Source: Bordetella genomosp. 9
GTDB taxonomy: Bacteria; Pseudomonadota; Gammaproteobacteria; Burkholderiales; Burkholderiaceae_B
Assembly (NCBI RefSeq): GCF_002119725.1
Contig: NZ_CP021109.1
Span: 248,001-312,000 of the forward strand
DNA: 64,000 nucleotides
Direction of reading: 5' to 3'
The stretch's first letter is position 1. Every line of letters begins with the position of its first letter. The position numbers were made by a program, and so were the translations under genes. The notes under the pieces are model-generated. The model worked only from the letters and a program-made list of their open reading frames with translations, was not told the DNA's origin and made no database searches. Below are positions 37,128 through 46,833 of this stretch, one piece after another.

Positions 37128-37703
37128 TCAGGCGAGCGTTTCGGCCAGGATCTGGTAGCGCGACCGGCCGTCCTGCGCGGAGGCCACCAGCACGTAGCGG
37201 TCGAAACGCCACGCGATGGGCTGCGCCGGCGCGGGCGGCAGCAGGCGGGTGTCGGCGTCGCGCAGCAGGGTGACGTGCGGCCGGAAACGCGTTTCCGGCC
37301 GCGCCGGGTGCAGCGCAGCCACCCAGTCCCACAACTGCCGATGTTCCGAGGCAAGTCGTCCGGCGCCTTCGTCAGGGTTGTCGCCATCGTCGGCCGGGCC
37401 GGCCCAGACAATGCGCGGACGCGGGAAGGCGCCCAGCCGGCTCAGGATCACCTGCCCCGGTTCGATGCGGCGGCGGCGGGTTTCATCGACAAGCGGCTGC
37501 ACCAGCGCGGGCGCCGTCTCGCCGAGAAAGGCCAGCGTCAGATGCAGCGTGTCCGCCCGCATGATGCGGCCGCCACAAGCGCCGTGCGCCTGTTGGCACC
37601 ACTGGGTCAGCGCGCGCACCGTGTCGAAGTCGGGCCACAGCGCAAAGAACAGGCGGACGGGACGGGAAAACGGCGTGGTGCGGGACGGAGAAGGATCAGG
37701 CAT
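37128..37703 (-). CDS. thpR: RNA 2',3'-cyclic phosphodiesterase
   Basis: A 191-aa 2H phosphoesterase. The two HxTx motifs are present as LHLTLAFLG and RPHVTLLRD; the N-terminus RLFFALWPDFDTVRALTQW and LSRLGAFPRPRIVWAG are family-typical. ThpR opens 2',3'-cyclic phosphates of RNA and can ligate tRNA halves in vitro; physiological role is unclear. The start at 37703 was chosen by homology. Confidence 0.9.
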   Translation of the reverse strand: MPDPSPSRTTPFSRPVRLFFALWPDFDTVRALTQWCQQAHGACGGRIMRADTLHLTLAFLGETAPALVQPLVDETRRRRIEPGQVILSRLGAFPRPRIVWAGPADDGDNPDEGAGRLASEHRQLWDWVAALHPARPETRFRPHVTLLRDADTRLLPPAPAQPIAWRFDRYVLVASAQDGRSRYQILAETLA

Positions 37704-37904
37704 GGCGTCGAAGCAGGAAGCAGCGGAGCGGACAGCGCGGGGTGCCGATGGCGCGGGCGGAAAGCGCACCGACGCCATCAGGGTACACGCCGCACGGGCG
37801 GCGCGCCATCGGTCTTCTGCCTTCGCGGCCCGTCATCCACGAGGCAGCCACACTGCGGCCGACGACGCCGGCATCGATTGCCGCGGAATGGCTGCGCCTC
37901 GTCC

Positions 37905-39440
37905 TTAGCGCTGCGCCACCGGCTGGACGGCGGGACCGTTCGCCGACGCCTGGGCGCCGGCCGCCGCCTGCTGCGCCTGCAGGCTGTCCAGCCCCCAGCC
38001 GCCGCCCAGCGCGCGGATCAGGTTGACCGTGGATCGCGCGCGCTCGCCGTCCAACTGCACGGAGACCCGCTGTTGGGTCAGCACCGTGCGGTCGGCGTCG
38101 ATCACATCCAAATAGCTGATCGATCCTTCCTTGTACTGGGTGTGCGACAGCTGCGCGGCGCGCGCGGATGCGTGCACCGCGCGGTCCTGCGCCTGGGTCT
38201 GTTCATCCAGGATACGCAGGTTGGCCAGGTTGTCCTCGACCTCGCGGAAGGCGCCGAGAACGGTTTGCCGGTAGTTCGCCACGTCTTCCTCGTAGACGGC
38301 GCGCGCCCGGTCCAGGCCCGCCTGGCGCCGCCCCGCGTCGAAGATCGGCAGACTGAGCATGGCGCCGGTCAGCGGTCCGAGCAGGAAAGTCCGGCTGGAC
38401 CATTCGAACAGGTTGCCCAGTTCGGACGACTCGTACCCGGCGTAGCCGGTGATGTTCAGTTGCGGGAAGAACGCAGCGCGAGCCGCTCCGATGCGGTCGT
38501 TGGCCGCCGCCATTGCGCGTTCGGCCGCGGCGATATCGGGCCGGCGCTCCAGCAGCGAGGACGGCAGGCCGGCGGGCACCCGGACCGCGATGCGTGACAG
38601 CGGACTCGGCGGCAGGGAAAACTCGGCGGGCGCCTTGCCCAGCAGGACCGCCAGCGCATGCTCCGATTGCGCGCGGCGGCGGTCGATGCCCAGGGCTTCG
38701 GACTCCGCGGAAGCCAGTTCGGAACGGGCGCGCGCGACGTCCAGTTCGCTGATGTCGCCCGCCTTGTAGCGGCGTTCCACCAGGTCCAGGGTCTGCTTGC
38801 GCAAGGCCAGCGTTTGTTCGTACAGCTGGCGCTCGGCATCCAGCTCGCGGATCATGAAGTAGTTTTCCGCGACGTCGGCCTGCAGCGCAAGCTGGACCGA
38901 GCGCAACAGCGCTTCGCTTTGCTGGGCTTCGGCGGTGGCGGCATTCGCCGTGGACGATACACGGCCGAACAGATCCGCTTCGTAAGACACGCCGAGCTGG
39001 CCGCGCCACAGCGTGCTGCTGGTAGCGGGGCCGTTGTCCGGCAGCCCTTGCGAAGCGGGCGAGGCGCGTTGACGCGTGGGGCCGAAGTTCGCCGTGACTT
39101 CGGGGAAAAGCCCGGCGCGGGCCTCGCGCTGCAGCGCGCGCGCCTGAGCCAGCCGGGCCGCGGCGGCCTTCAGGTTCTGGTTGGCATCGGCGGCCTGGCG
39201 TTCCAGCGCATCCAGCGTCGCGTCATTGAACACTTTCCACCATTCGCCGCGCAGGACGGATTCGGCGGGCTCGGCGGTCTTCCATTGACCGGCCTGGTCG
39301 GCCGGCAGCGCTTCCTTGAAGGCCGCTGTCATCGGTGCGGCGGGACGCTCGTACTCCGGCGTCAGCGAGCAGCCCGCCAGGATCGCCGCGGTCAGCAGGC
39401 CCAGCGAAAAGCGGTTGATGGTTTTCATGCGGGACATCAT
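37905..39440 (-). CDS. RND efflux outer-membrane lipoprotein, OprN/NodT type
   Basis: A 511-aa outer-membrane channel of the TolC/NodT family. A lipoprotein signal peptide ends in the lipobox LLTAAILAGCS (Cys near residue 20). Two OEP repeats follow, including ALQADVAENYFMIRELDAER, RYKAGDISELDVARARSELA, SSLLERRPDIAAAERAMAAA and the second-half copy QYKEGSISYLDVIDADRTVL. The start at 39440 has AGGA eight bases upstream and lies 13 bases after the pump gene stop. It is the third gene of the adaptor-pump-channel operon. Confidence 0.92.
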   Translation of the reverse strand: MMSRMKTINRFSLGLLTAAILAGCSLTPEYERPAAPMTAAFKEALPADQAGQWKTAEPAESVLRGEWWKVFNDATLDALERQAADANQNLKAAAARLAQARALQREARAGLFPEVTANFGPTRQRASPASQGLPDNGPATSSTLWRGQLGVSYEADLFGRVSSTANAATAEAQQSEALLRSVQLALQADVAENYFMIRELDAERQLYEQTLALRKQTLDLVERRYKAGDISELDVARARSELASAESEALGIDRRRAQSEHALAVLLGKAPAEFSLPPSPLSRIAVRVPAGLPSSLLERRPDIAAAERAMAAANDRIGAARAAFFPQLNITGYAGYESSELGNLFEWSSRTFLLGPLTGAMLSLPIFDAGRRQAGLDRARAVYEEDVANYRQTVLGAFREVEDNLANLRILDEQTQAQDRAVHASARAAQLSHTQYKEGSISYLDVIDADRTVLTQQRVSVQLDGERARSTVNLIRALGGGWGLDSLQAQQAAAGAQASANGPAVQPVAQR

Positions 39441-39453
39441 GTCTGTCATCCTG

Positions 39454-42400
39454 TTATTCGGCGCCGCGGGCGGCGTGGCCGTGGGGCGCGGGCGCGGCAT
39501 GCGGGGCGGTAACGGGCGCTTCGTGCTGACCAGCCGAGTGCAGCTTGCGCGGATTCAGCGCGCGCAGCGCGACGTAGAACACCGGCGTCAGGAACAGGCC
39601 GAACAGCGTCACGCCCAGCATGCCGAAGAACACCGCGATACCCATGGCATGACGCATTTCGGAGCCGGCGCCAGACGAATACACCAGCGGCACCACACCC
39701 ATGATGAAGGCGATCGACGTCATCAGGATGGGGCGCAGCCGCAGGCGGCAGGCTTCCACCGCGGCATCGAAGGCGCTGCGGCCCTGCATTTCCAATTCGC
39801 GGGCGAATTCCACGATCAGGATGGCGTTCTTGCAAGCCAGGCCCACCAGCACCATCAAACCGATCTGCGTAAAGATGTTGTTGTCGCCGCGCGTCAGCCA
39901 CACGCCGGTCAGCGCCGCCAGAATGCTCATGGGCACGATCAGGATCACGGCCAGCGGCAGGGTCAGGCTTTCGTACATCGCGGCCAGCACCAGGAACACC
40001 AGCAGCACGCTGATCGGGAACACCCAGATGCCGGCATTGCCCGCCAGGATCTGCTGGTACGTCAGGTCGGTCCATTCGAACTTGATGCCGCGCGGCAGGG
40101 TTTCCGCGGCGATGCGTTCGGCGGCTTCCTTGGCCTGGTCGGACGAGTAGCCCGGGGCAGGACCGCCGTTGACATCGGCGGCGGTATAGCCGTTGTAGCG
40201 AACCACCATCTCAGGACCGTAGGTCTGCGACACGCGCACCATCGACGACAGCGGGACCATCTCGCCGTTGCTGTTGCGCGTCTTCAGCAGGCCGATGTCC
40301 TCGGCATGCGCGCGGAAGGGCGCATCGGCCTGCGCGCGCACCTGGAACACCCGCCCAAAGCGGTTGAAGTCGTTTACATAGAGCGAGCCCAGGTAGATCT
40401 GCATCGTGTCGAAGACGTCGGTCACCTTGACGCCCAGCTGCTTGGCCTTCACGCGGTCCAGGTCCACGTCCAACTGCGGCACGTTGATCTGGTAGTTCGA
40501 GAACGTCGGCCCCAGCTCCGGCGCCTTGGCGGCGGCCGCGACGAAGGCTTGCGTGGCGCGGTCCAGGGCTTCGTAGCCCAGCGCGGCACGATCTTCGATC
40601 TGCAGCTTGAAGCCGCCCAGCGTGCCCAGGCCCATGACCGGCGGCGGCGGGAACACCGCGATGAAGGCATCCTTGACGCTGCCGAACTTCTGGTTCAGCG
40701 AACCGGCGATCTTGTCGGCGGAAAGACCCTCGCGCACGCGCTCCTCGAAGGGCTTGAGGGTCACGAACACGATGCCGGCGCTCGAGCTGTTGGTGAAGCC
40801 GTTGATCGACAGGCCGGGGAAGGACACGGCGTGATCGACGCCGGGCTCGTTCATGGCGATGTCGCCCATGCGCCGGATCACGTCTTCCGTGCGGTCCAGC
40901 GAGGCGCCCGTGGGAAGCTGCGCGAAGCCCACCAGGTATTGCTTGTCCTGCGCCGGCACGAAGCCGCCGGGCACGATATAGGAAATGCCCACGGTCGCCG
41001 CCAGCAGCACCGCATAGACCGCCAGGCTGGCCGACTTGCGCTTGATCACGCCGCCAACGTTGGCGGAATAGCTTTCCGACGCGCGATTGAACACGCGGTT
41101 GAACCAGGCGAAGAAGCGGCCCAGCACCCGGTTCATCGCTCGCGTCAGCCAATCCGGCTCGGCGTCATGGCTCTTGAGCAGCAGGGCGGCCAGCGCGGGC
41201 GACAGCGTCAGCGAGTTGAAGGCCGAGATCACGGTCGAAATCGTGATCGTCATGGCGAACTGCTTGTAGAACTGTCCCGTCAGGCCGGTCATGAAGGCCA
41301 GCGGCACGAACACCGCCGCCAGCGTCGCCGCGATGGCGATGATGGGGCCGCTCACTTCCCGCATCGCGCGATACGTCGCATCGCGCGGCGACAGCCCGGC
41401 GGCAATGTTCCGTTCGACGTTCTCCACCACCACGATGGCGTCATCGACCACGATGCCGATCGCCAGCACCATGCCGAACAGCGACAGCGCGTTGATGGAG
41501 TAGCCGAACGCCAGCAGCAGCGAGAACGTGCCGATGATGGAAACCGGCACCGCCAGCAGCGGGATCAGCGAGGCGCGCCACGTCTGCAGGAACACGATCA
41601 CCACGATCACGACCAGCAGGATGGCTTCCAGCAGCGTATGCACCACCGCTTCGATACTGGCGCGCACGAACTGCGTGGGGTCGTACACGACGTCGTACTT
41701 CACCGAGGGCGGGAAGTCCGCGGACAGCTCCTTCATCGCCTCGCGCACCTGCTTGGACACGTCCAGCGCATTCGCGCCCGGCGCCTGCATGATGCCCAGC
41801 GCAACGGCCGGCTTGTTGTCCAGCAGGGAGCGCAGGCCGTATTCCGCCGCGTCCAGTTCCACGCGGGCCACGTCGCCCAGGTGAACCACACCGCCGTCGG
41901 CTGAGGTCTTCAGCACGATATTGCGGAATTCTTCCTCGGTTTGCAGGCGCCCCTGCGTGTTGACGTTCAACTGCAGCGGCACGTCGGCCAGCGTCGGCGA
42001 CGCGCCGATCACGCCGGCCGCCACCTGCACGTTCTGCTCGCGGATGGCGTTGACCACGTCGGTCGCGGTCATGCCGAGTTGCGCGACTTTGTTCGGATCC
42101 AGCCAGACGCGCATGGAATAGTCGCCGGAACCCCACAATTGCACGTCGCCCACGCCGTTGATGCGCGCCAGCCGGTCCTTGACGTTCAGCACCGCGTAGT
42201 TGCGCAGGTACGTCATGTCATAGCGGTTGTCCGGCGAGATCAGGTGCACCACCAGCGTCAGCGTGGGCGAGCTTTTGGCCGTGGTCACGCCCAGCCGCTG
42301 CACGTCCTCGGGCAGCCGCGGCAGCGCCTGCGACACCCGGTTCTGCACCAGCTGTTGCGCCTTGTCCGGATCCACGCCGAGTTTGAAGTACACCGTCAGC

Positions 42401-42672
42401 GTCATGTTGCCGTCGCTGTTCGCCTGGGCCTGCATGTAAAGCATGTTCTCGACGCCGTTGATCTGCTCCTCCAGCGGGGCAGCCACGGTTTCGGCGATCA
42501 CTTTCGGGTTCGCGCCCGGATACTGGGCGTGCACCACGACGGAAGGCGGCACCACTTCCGGGTACTCGGAAATCGGCAGCTGGAACATGGCCAGTATCCC
42601 GGCCAGCAGTATCAGCACCGATAGCACGCCCGCGAAGATGGGGCGGTCGATGAAGAATTTGGATATGTTCAT
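39454..42672 (-). CDS. RND multidrug efflux permease, MexF type
   Basis: A 1072-aa proton-driven inner-membrane pump with 12 membrane helices and two large periplasmic loops. The start MNISKFFIDRPIFAGVLSVL and LPISEYPEVVPPSVVVHAQY match the MexF/OqxB/BpeF branch (AxyF in Achromobacter), which exports chloramphenicol, trimethoprim and fluoroquinolones. The TM4 proton-relay segment GIVVDDAIVVVENVERN has the paired Asp residues. It lies between adaptor and channel genes. Drug specificity is inferred from subfamily. Confidence 0.94.
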   Translation of the reverse strand: MNISKFFIDRPIFAGVLSVLILLAGILAMFQLPISEYPEVVPPSVVVHAQYPGANPKVIAETVAAPLEEQINGVENMLYMQAQANSDGNMTLTVYFKLGVDPDKAQQLVQNRVSQALPRLPEDVQRLGVTTAKSSPTLTLVVHLISPDNRYDMTYLRNYAVLNVKDRLARINGVGDVQLWGSGDYSMRVWLDPNKVAQLGMTATDVVNAIREQNVQVAAGVIGASPTLADVPLQLNVNTQGRLQTEEEFRNIVLKTSADGGVVHLGDVARVELDAAEYGLRSLLDNKPAVALGIMQAPGANALDVSKQVREAMKELSADFPPSVKYDVVYDPTQFVRASIEAVVHTLLEAILLVVIVVIVFLQTWRASLIPLLAVPVSIIGTFSLLLAFGYSINALSLFGMVLAIGIVVDDAIVVVENVERNIAAGLSPRDATYRAMREVSGPIIAIAATLAAVFVPLAFMTGLTGQFYKQFAMTITISTVISAFNSLTLSPALAALLLKSHDAEPDWLTRAMNRVLGRFFAWFNRVFNRASESYSANVGGVIKRKSASLAVYAVLLAATVGISYIVPGGFVPAQDKQYLVGFAQLPTGASLDRTEDVIRRMGDIAMNEPGVDHAVSFPGLSINGFTNSSSAGIVFVTLKPFEERVREGLSADKIAGSLNQKFGSVKDAFIAVFPPPPVMGLGTLGGFKLQIEDRAALGYEALDRATQAFVAAAAKAPELGPTFSNYQINVPQLDVDLDRVKAKQLGVKVTDVFDTMQIYLGSLYVNDFNRFGRVFQVRAQADAPFRAHAEDIGLLKTRNSNGEMVPLSSMVRVSQTYGPEMVVRYNGYTAADVNGGPAPGYSSDQAKEAAERIAAETLPRGIKFEWTDLTYQQILAGNAGIWVFPISVLLVFLVLAAMYESLTLPLAVILIVPMSILAALTGVWLTRGDNNIFTQIGLMVLVGLACKNAILIVEFARELEMQGRSAFDAAVEACRLRLRPILMTSIAFIMGVVPLVYSSGAGSEMRHAMGIAVFFGMLGVTLFGLFLTPVFYVALRALNPRKLHSAGQHEAPVTAPHAAPAPHGHAARGAE

Positions 42673-42695
42673 GACGCTCTCTGGGGCGGTTCAGT

Positions 42696-43898
42696 TCAGG
42701 CGGGATTGGCGGCGCTGCGCTTGGCGCCGGTCCGGATGGCGGATTGCGCGCCCGCCATCGGCACCGCATGCGGCTCCACGGCATCGCCCGGCCGCACGCG
42801 CTGCAGCCCGTTCACGACGATGCGTTCGCCCGGCTTCAATCCCGCGGTGACGACGCGCATGCCTTCCTGCGCGGCGCCCAGCTGCACTTCGCGGTACTGC
42901 GCGCGGTTCTGGTCGTCCACCACCATCACGAAGCGCTTGTTCTGGTCGGTGCCCAGCGCCCGTTCATCGATCAGGATGGCTTTGTAGGGATTGCCGCCGC
43001 CCAAACGGATACGGGCGTAAAGGCCGGGCACCAGGGAGCCGTCCGGATTGTCGAAGGTGGCGCGCACGCGGATCGTGCCCGAGCTGGTGTCCAGCCGGTT
43101 GTCGACGTATTGCACGCGGCCCTGGCGGGAATAGCCGTCTTCGTTGGCCAGGCCCATGAACACCGGGACTTCGCCCGTCTTGCCGGATCGCGCAGGGTTG
43201 ATGTGCTTCAGGAAGCTTTGTTCATCGACGTCGAAGGACGCATAGATGGGGTCCACCGATACCAGCGTGGTCAGCGGCGATGAGCCGGCCCCGGCCGCGA
43301 CCAGGTTGCCCACCGTCACTTCCGCCCGGGAAACCCGGCCCGACACGGGGGCCACGATGCGGGTGTAGCCCAGGTTCAGCTTGGCGATTTCAAGCGCGGC
43401 CTTGGCTGCCTTCAAACTGGCGGCGGCTTCGCGGGCGTCGTTCTGCTTCTGCTCCAGGTCGCGGCGCGCGATGGCGTTGTCGGCGATCAGCCGTTGGGCG
43501 CGCGCCAGTTCGGAGGCCGTATAGGCCACGCGCGCCTGGGCGCCGGCCAGATTGGCCTCGGCGCGGTCGACTTCGGCCTGATAGGGCAGCGGATCGATGG
43601 TGAACAGCTCGTCGCCCTTGCGGACCAGGCTGCCGTCCTTGAAGTGGACGGCGATCAGGGTGCCCGACACCCGGGGCCGGATCTCCACCCGGTCGACTGC
43701 TTCGAGCCTGCCCGAATAGTTCTGCCAGTCGGTGATGGACCGTTCGACCACTTCCGCCACGTCGACCGGCGCGGCTGGAGGCGCGGCGGCGGCCGTGGCG
43801 GTATTGGGCCCGTGGCCGCGGAAGACGGCGATACCGCCAACGATGACGATAGCGGCAAACGTGGCCGCCAATGCGTAGCGACTGCGCAACACAGACAT
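42696..43898 (-). CDS. RND efflux periplasmic adaptor, MexE type
   Basis: A 400-aa membrane-fusion protein. An N-terminal hydrophobic segment (residues 10-28) is followed by the lipoyl/barrel-sandwich halves RVEIRPRVSGTLIAVHFKDG and YTRIVAPVSGRVSRAEVTVG, a coiled-coil hairpin between them and a beta-barrel ending in GVRVVTAGLKPGE-like EGMRVVTAGLKPGERIVVNG. AAGGAT lies before the ATG at 43898. It is the first gene of the pump operon and is divergent from a LysR gene. No lipobox Cys is seen, so it is anchored by an uncleaved helix or released after signal cleavage. Confidence 0.92.
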   Translation of the reverse strand: MSVLRSRYALAATFAAIVIVGGIAVFRGHGPNTATAAAAPPAAPVDVAEVVERSITDWQNYSGRLEAVDRVEIRPRVSGTLIAVHFKDGSLVRKGDELFTIDPLPYQAEVDRAEANLAGAQARVAYTASELARAQRLIADNAIARRDLEQKQNDAREAAASLKAAKAALEIAKLNLGYTRIVAPVSGRVSRAEVTVGNLVAAGAGSSPLTTLVSVDPIYASFDVDEQSFLKHINPARSGKTGEVPVFMGLANEDGYSRQGRVQYVDNRLDTSSGTIRVRATFDNPDGSLVPGLYARIRLGGGNPYKAILIDERALGTDQNKRFVMVVDDQNRAQYREVQLGAAQEGMRVVTAGLKPGERIVVNGLQRVRPGDAVEPHAVPMAGAQSAIRTGAKRSAANPA

Positions 43899-44306
43899 GT
43901 CGAGATCCTTTTGTTCGGGAGCTCGGCGGCGATGGCGAACGATCCCCGCTGCATGCGCGGCAGCGGCGCGGGTCACGGAAGCCCTGGCCGGGGATGCCGG
44001 GGCGGCGGCCAGGGGGCCGCTGTCGCGCTGGTTTTTATGGTTTTCCACGCAGGGCGTGGTTGCCGGCCAGCCGGTCGTTGGCGAAAACCGGCCCTTGCGC
44101 GGCGCGCGTCCGTGACGGAAGGCAATGGGAAAAGGCGGCCCGCGATGGGAAGCCTGTCGGTCCATTTCCGCCGGGTTAATCGGAATGGCGGCATTCTGGC
44201 TGTTTTGTCTGTCCGAATAAATATCTATACTCGAACAACTCTATTCGGCCAATTCGAACAATTATTTGTTCATAATGCCGTCACACCCATCCCCGAGGTC
44301 AAACCC
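43899..44306. other. Gene-free divergent region between the pump operon and LysR gene
   Basis: This 408-bp gap is GC-rich on the pump side, then drops sharply in GC at about 44205-44280. The AT-rich patch holds a perfect inverted repeat GAACAATTATTTGTTC (44256-44271) and CGAATA/TATTCG arms 22 bases apart (44214-44247). No gene is visible. It must contain both promoters and the likely LysR binding sites. Confidence 0.6.
44256..44271. promoter_or_regulatory. Candidate LysR operator
   Basis: GAACAA-TTAT-TTGTTC is a perfect palindrome with the T-N11-A-like form of LysR binding boxes, 35 bp before the LysR ATG and in the promoter region shared with the efflux operon. Regulation is inferred. Confidence 0.45.
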
Positions 44307-45413
44307 ATGGATCGCTTTCAGGCCATGCAGGTGTTCGTCAGGGTGGTCGACGCGAATAGCTTCACCCGCGCGGCGGATCACCTGGGACTTCCCCGCACCA
44401 CCGTCACCACGATTATCCAGAACCTGGAAAAGCTGCTGAACGTACGTCTGCTGAATCGCACCACCCGGCGGCTGAGTCTTACCCCGGATGGCGCGGCCTA
44501 TTACGAGCGCTGCGTCCGCATTCTGGCAGATGTCGAAGAGGCAGAGGCGGCGTTCATGGATGCCTCGCGCCGGCCCCGCGGCAAGCTGCGCATCGATACG
44601 CCGGCCGCCATCGGGCGGCTGATCCTCATCCCCTCGCTGTGCGAGTTTCACCAGCGCTATCCCGATATCGAACTGGTCATCGGCATGGGGGATCGTCCGG
44701 TGGATCTGGTCCAGGAGGCGGTGGACTGCGTCATCCGTGTGGGCGAGCTGAAAGATTCCAGCATGGTTGCCCGCCGCATCGGCATGTTCGAAGGCATAAC
44801 GTGCGCCGCGCCCAGCTATATCGCGGCGCACGGCGAGCCGCAGACGCTCGATGACCTGGCCGACCATCATGCCGTGCATTATTTCTCCAGCCGCACAGGC
44901 CGCGTGATCGATTGGGATTTCATGGTCGACGGCCAGGCGGTGGAAGTGAAGATGCGCGGCGTCGTCTCGGTCAACGATGCCGATGCCTATATGGCCTGCG
45001 GACTGCAGGGGTTCGGGCTGATACAACCGCCGCGGTATATGGCCTTGCCATACCTGCAAAGCGGCGCGTTGAAGGAAATTCTGCCGGCCTGGAAGCCGAA
45101 GCCCATGCCGATCTCGGTGGTGTACCCGCACAATCGCCATCTGTCGCCGAAGGTGCGGGCATTCACCGATTGGGCCGCCGAAATCTTCAGCCGTTGCCCG
45201 CTGCTCAGCGGCCGCGGCGATATGGTGGACAGCGAATGCACCTGGGCCGGTCAGGATCCCGTGCACACCTACATGGCGCCGCGGGAAACGGCGGCCCGTA
45301 CTGCGCCCGCGTCCGCGCCTGCACCGCAGCCGCAATCGGCGCCGGCAGCCGTGGTGGCCGCCGCGGCTGCCGGCACGTCGCCGCGACGGGGCGCGGGTGT
45401 GACGCCGACGTAA
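44307..45413 (+). CDS. LysR family regulator, divergent to RND operon
   Basis: A 368-aa regulator. The winged helix is at residues 1-60 (MDRFQAMQVFVRVVDANSFT, then RTTVTTIIQNLEKLLNVRLL and NRTTRRLSLTPDGAAYYER), of the CrgA-like group. The effector-binding domain runs to about residue 300. The final 45 residues are an Ala/Pro/Gln low-complexity tail, unusual for LysR proteins. Its position suggests that it controls the MexEF-OprN-type pump, as MexT or BpeT do for their pumps, though those belong to a different LysR subgroup. Confidence 0.87.
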   Translation: MDRFQAMQVFVRVVDANSFTRAADHLGLPRTTVTTIIQNLEKLLNVRLLNRTTRRLSLTPDGAAYYERCVRILADVEEAEAAFMDASRRPRGKLRIDTPAAIGRLILIPSLCEFHQRYPDIELVIGMGDRPVDLVQEAVDCVIRVGELKDSSMVARRIGMFEGITCAAPSYIAAHGEPQTLDDLADHHAVHYFSSRTGRVIDWDFMVDGQAVEVKMRGVVSVNDADAYMACGLQGFGLIQPPRYMALPYLQSGALKEILPAWKPKPMPISVVYPHNRHLSPKVRAFTDWAAEIFSRCPLLSGRGDMVDSECTWAGQDPVHTYMAPRETAARTAPASAPAPQPQSAPAAVVAAAAAGTSPRRGAGVTPT

Positions 45414-45586
45414 CGCCGCGCATCGACAAGTGGTCATGCGGCGACTTGCCGGGGGAATGGGCCCGGGTCCATGCGGGAAAGATCCGCGCCGCAATCGGAA
45501 TTTTCCGACAGACTTGGGATCGGCGCGCCCCTACACTTTTTCCCTTTTTTCGGCAGCCGGCACGCCGGGCCGGTAAGGAGGAAGAG

Positions 45587-45976
45587 ATGACGATGAGCCC
45601 GACCGATTCCCGCATGTCCGGCCTTTACGTACCGGCTGCGCCGCCGGGCACAACGTACGGTGCGCAAGGGCTCGGCCGCGCCGTTACCGCGGCGGCACAA
45701 GACCACGCCGGCATCCCCCATGACTCCGGCGCGGAGCCAAAAGGATTGTCCGCGGCGGTCGTCGACATGGTGTCCCGGCTCGAAAGCGTCCCTGGGCCCA
45801 GGCGCAGACGCGATACGGCCGGAGCGACGCCGCACCCGCAACCGGGCGCCAGCGCCATGCAAGACGACGAAACGCGCGGCAAGCAGGCCGGGCGTCCCAC
45901 GCCGGACCAAGTGGAATGCGTCGATGCCGCCGATTCCCGATACGCGCCGGCCACCATGATCGAACGGTTGGCATAG
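45587..45976 (+). CDS. Hypothetical 129-aa protein with very strong ribosome binding site
   Basis: I do not recognise it. A TAAGGAGGAAGAG sequence directly before the ATG at 45587 is an almost ideal ribosome binding site. The product is polar, rich in Ala, Pro, Gly and Asp, predicted largely disordered, with one short helix (LSAAVVDMVSRLES) and no signal peptide or membrane segment. An imperfect palindrome TCGGAATTTTCCGA lies at 45495-45508 in the upstream gap. The polar, disordered N-terminus would be compatible with a secreted substrate, but nothing in the sequence proves it. Confidence 0.55.
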   Translation: MTMSPTDSRMSGLYVPAAPPGTTYGAQGLGRAVTAAAQDHAGIPHDSGAEPKGLSAAVVDMVSRLESVPGPRRRRDTAGATPHPQPGASAMQDDETRGKQAGRPTPDQVECVDAADSRYAPATMIERLA

Positions 45977-46103
45977 ACCCGGGCGCGTTCTTTCCGCAGC
46001 GTTATTCCGGCAGCCGTACGATGACGCGGCAAAAACCGGCCGCGCGGGGCGCATTGTGCGCCCGGCGCGGCCAGGAAAGACCCGGGAACTGGCGGGGGGG
46101 CCG

Positions 46104-46682
46104 TTACAGATCCAGTTTGGTGATCTTCGTGCCCTGCAAAGACAGGTTCGCCATCAGGCCGGCATTGGTCAGGAAAAACGCCACCACCTGCTGCCGAGCG
46201 GTATTGGTGTCCACAGCGCCCGTCGCACCGACCTTCGCCACGGCCACCGAGGCATCGGCGCCCGCGCTCCAGCCATTGCTGTTGCGGAATTTGTTCAGCT
46301 GCTCCTGGTCCATGAACATAATGATCACGGCGCGCGACTGCGCGCCGGCTTGCCAGCCGATCGAGCCGCCCGTCAGGCTGTAATAGCCCTGCGTGGCGTT
46401 GCCCACTCGCAGCGCACCTTCGCCGTGTTGGGCGCCGATCACGAAGCCGGCCTCCAGCACGTTGGGGAACACCAGGATGCCCTTGGCGTTGTTGGCCATC
46501 TCGCGCGAGCCCTGCACAGTGCTGTACAGCCTGCTCAGCGTGGAATCCACGCCGGCATTGATTTCCTGGCGCTTGCTGGCGGAGGTGCCGGAGGATTTCG
46601 GTCCGGTGGTCGTGCAGGCGGCCAGCGCGGTGGCCAGCAACATGGCGGCAGGCAACCTGACGAAGTTTCGACGGTTCATCAT
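46104..46682 (-). CDS. YSC84-domain lipoprotein
   Basis: A 192-aa exported protein with a lipobox LATALAAC (Cys near residue 22) and a YSC84/SYLF-type lipid-binding domain: AKGILVFPNVLEAGFVIGAQ, GEGALRVGNATQGYYSLTGG, SIGWQAGAQSRAVIIMFMDQ and SAGADASVAVAKVGATGAVD. The family binds phosphoinositides in eukaryotes; the bacterial role is unknown and probably at the cell envelope. GGGAG precedes the ATG at 46682. It is followed by a run-off gap with no obvious terminator. Confidence 0.85.
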   Translation of the reverse strand: MMNRRNFVRLPAAMLLATALAACTTTGPKSSGTSASKRQEINAGVDSTLSRLYSTVQGSREMANNAKGILVFPNVLEAGFVIGAQHGEGALRVGNATQGYYSLTGGSIGWQAGAQSRAVIIMFMDQEQLNKFRNSNGWSAGADASVAVAKVGATGAVDTNTARQQVVAFFLTNAGLMANLSLQGTKITKLDL

Positions 46683-46833
46683 TGCTTTTCTCCCAGCGTT
46701 GTATGAATTCGGCGGGCGGGCCCGCGGGTTGGCGACAGGGCGGCTGCTCTGCCACCGTGTTGCGCACCCATTATTCGCCACAACAATTCATACAACGGCG
46801 ACATTCCCCTACCGATTGCAACTTGGCTGCGGG

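Noticed and set aside
39316..41904. Long plus-strand frame (862 codons) opposite the RND permease
   Set aside because: Its product is His/Gln/Arg-rich, without family pattern, and overlaps a certain MexF-type gene.
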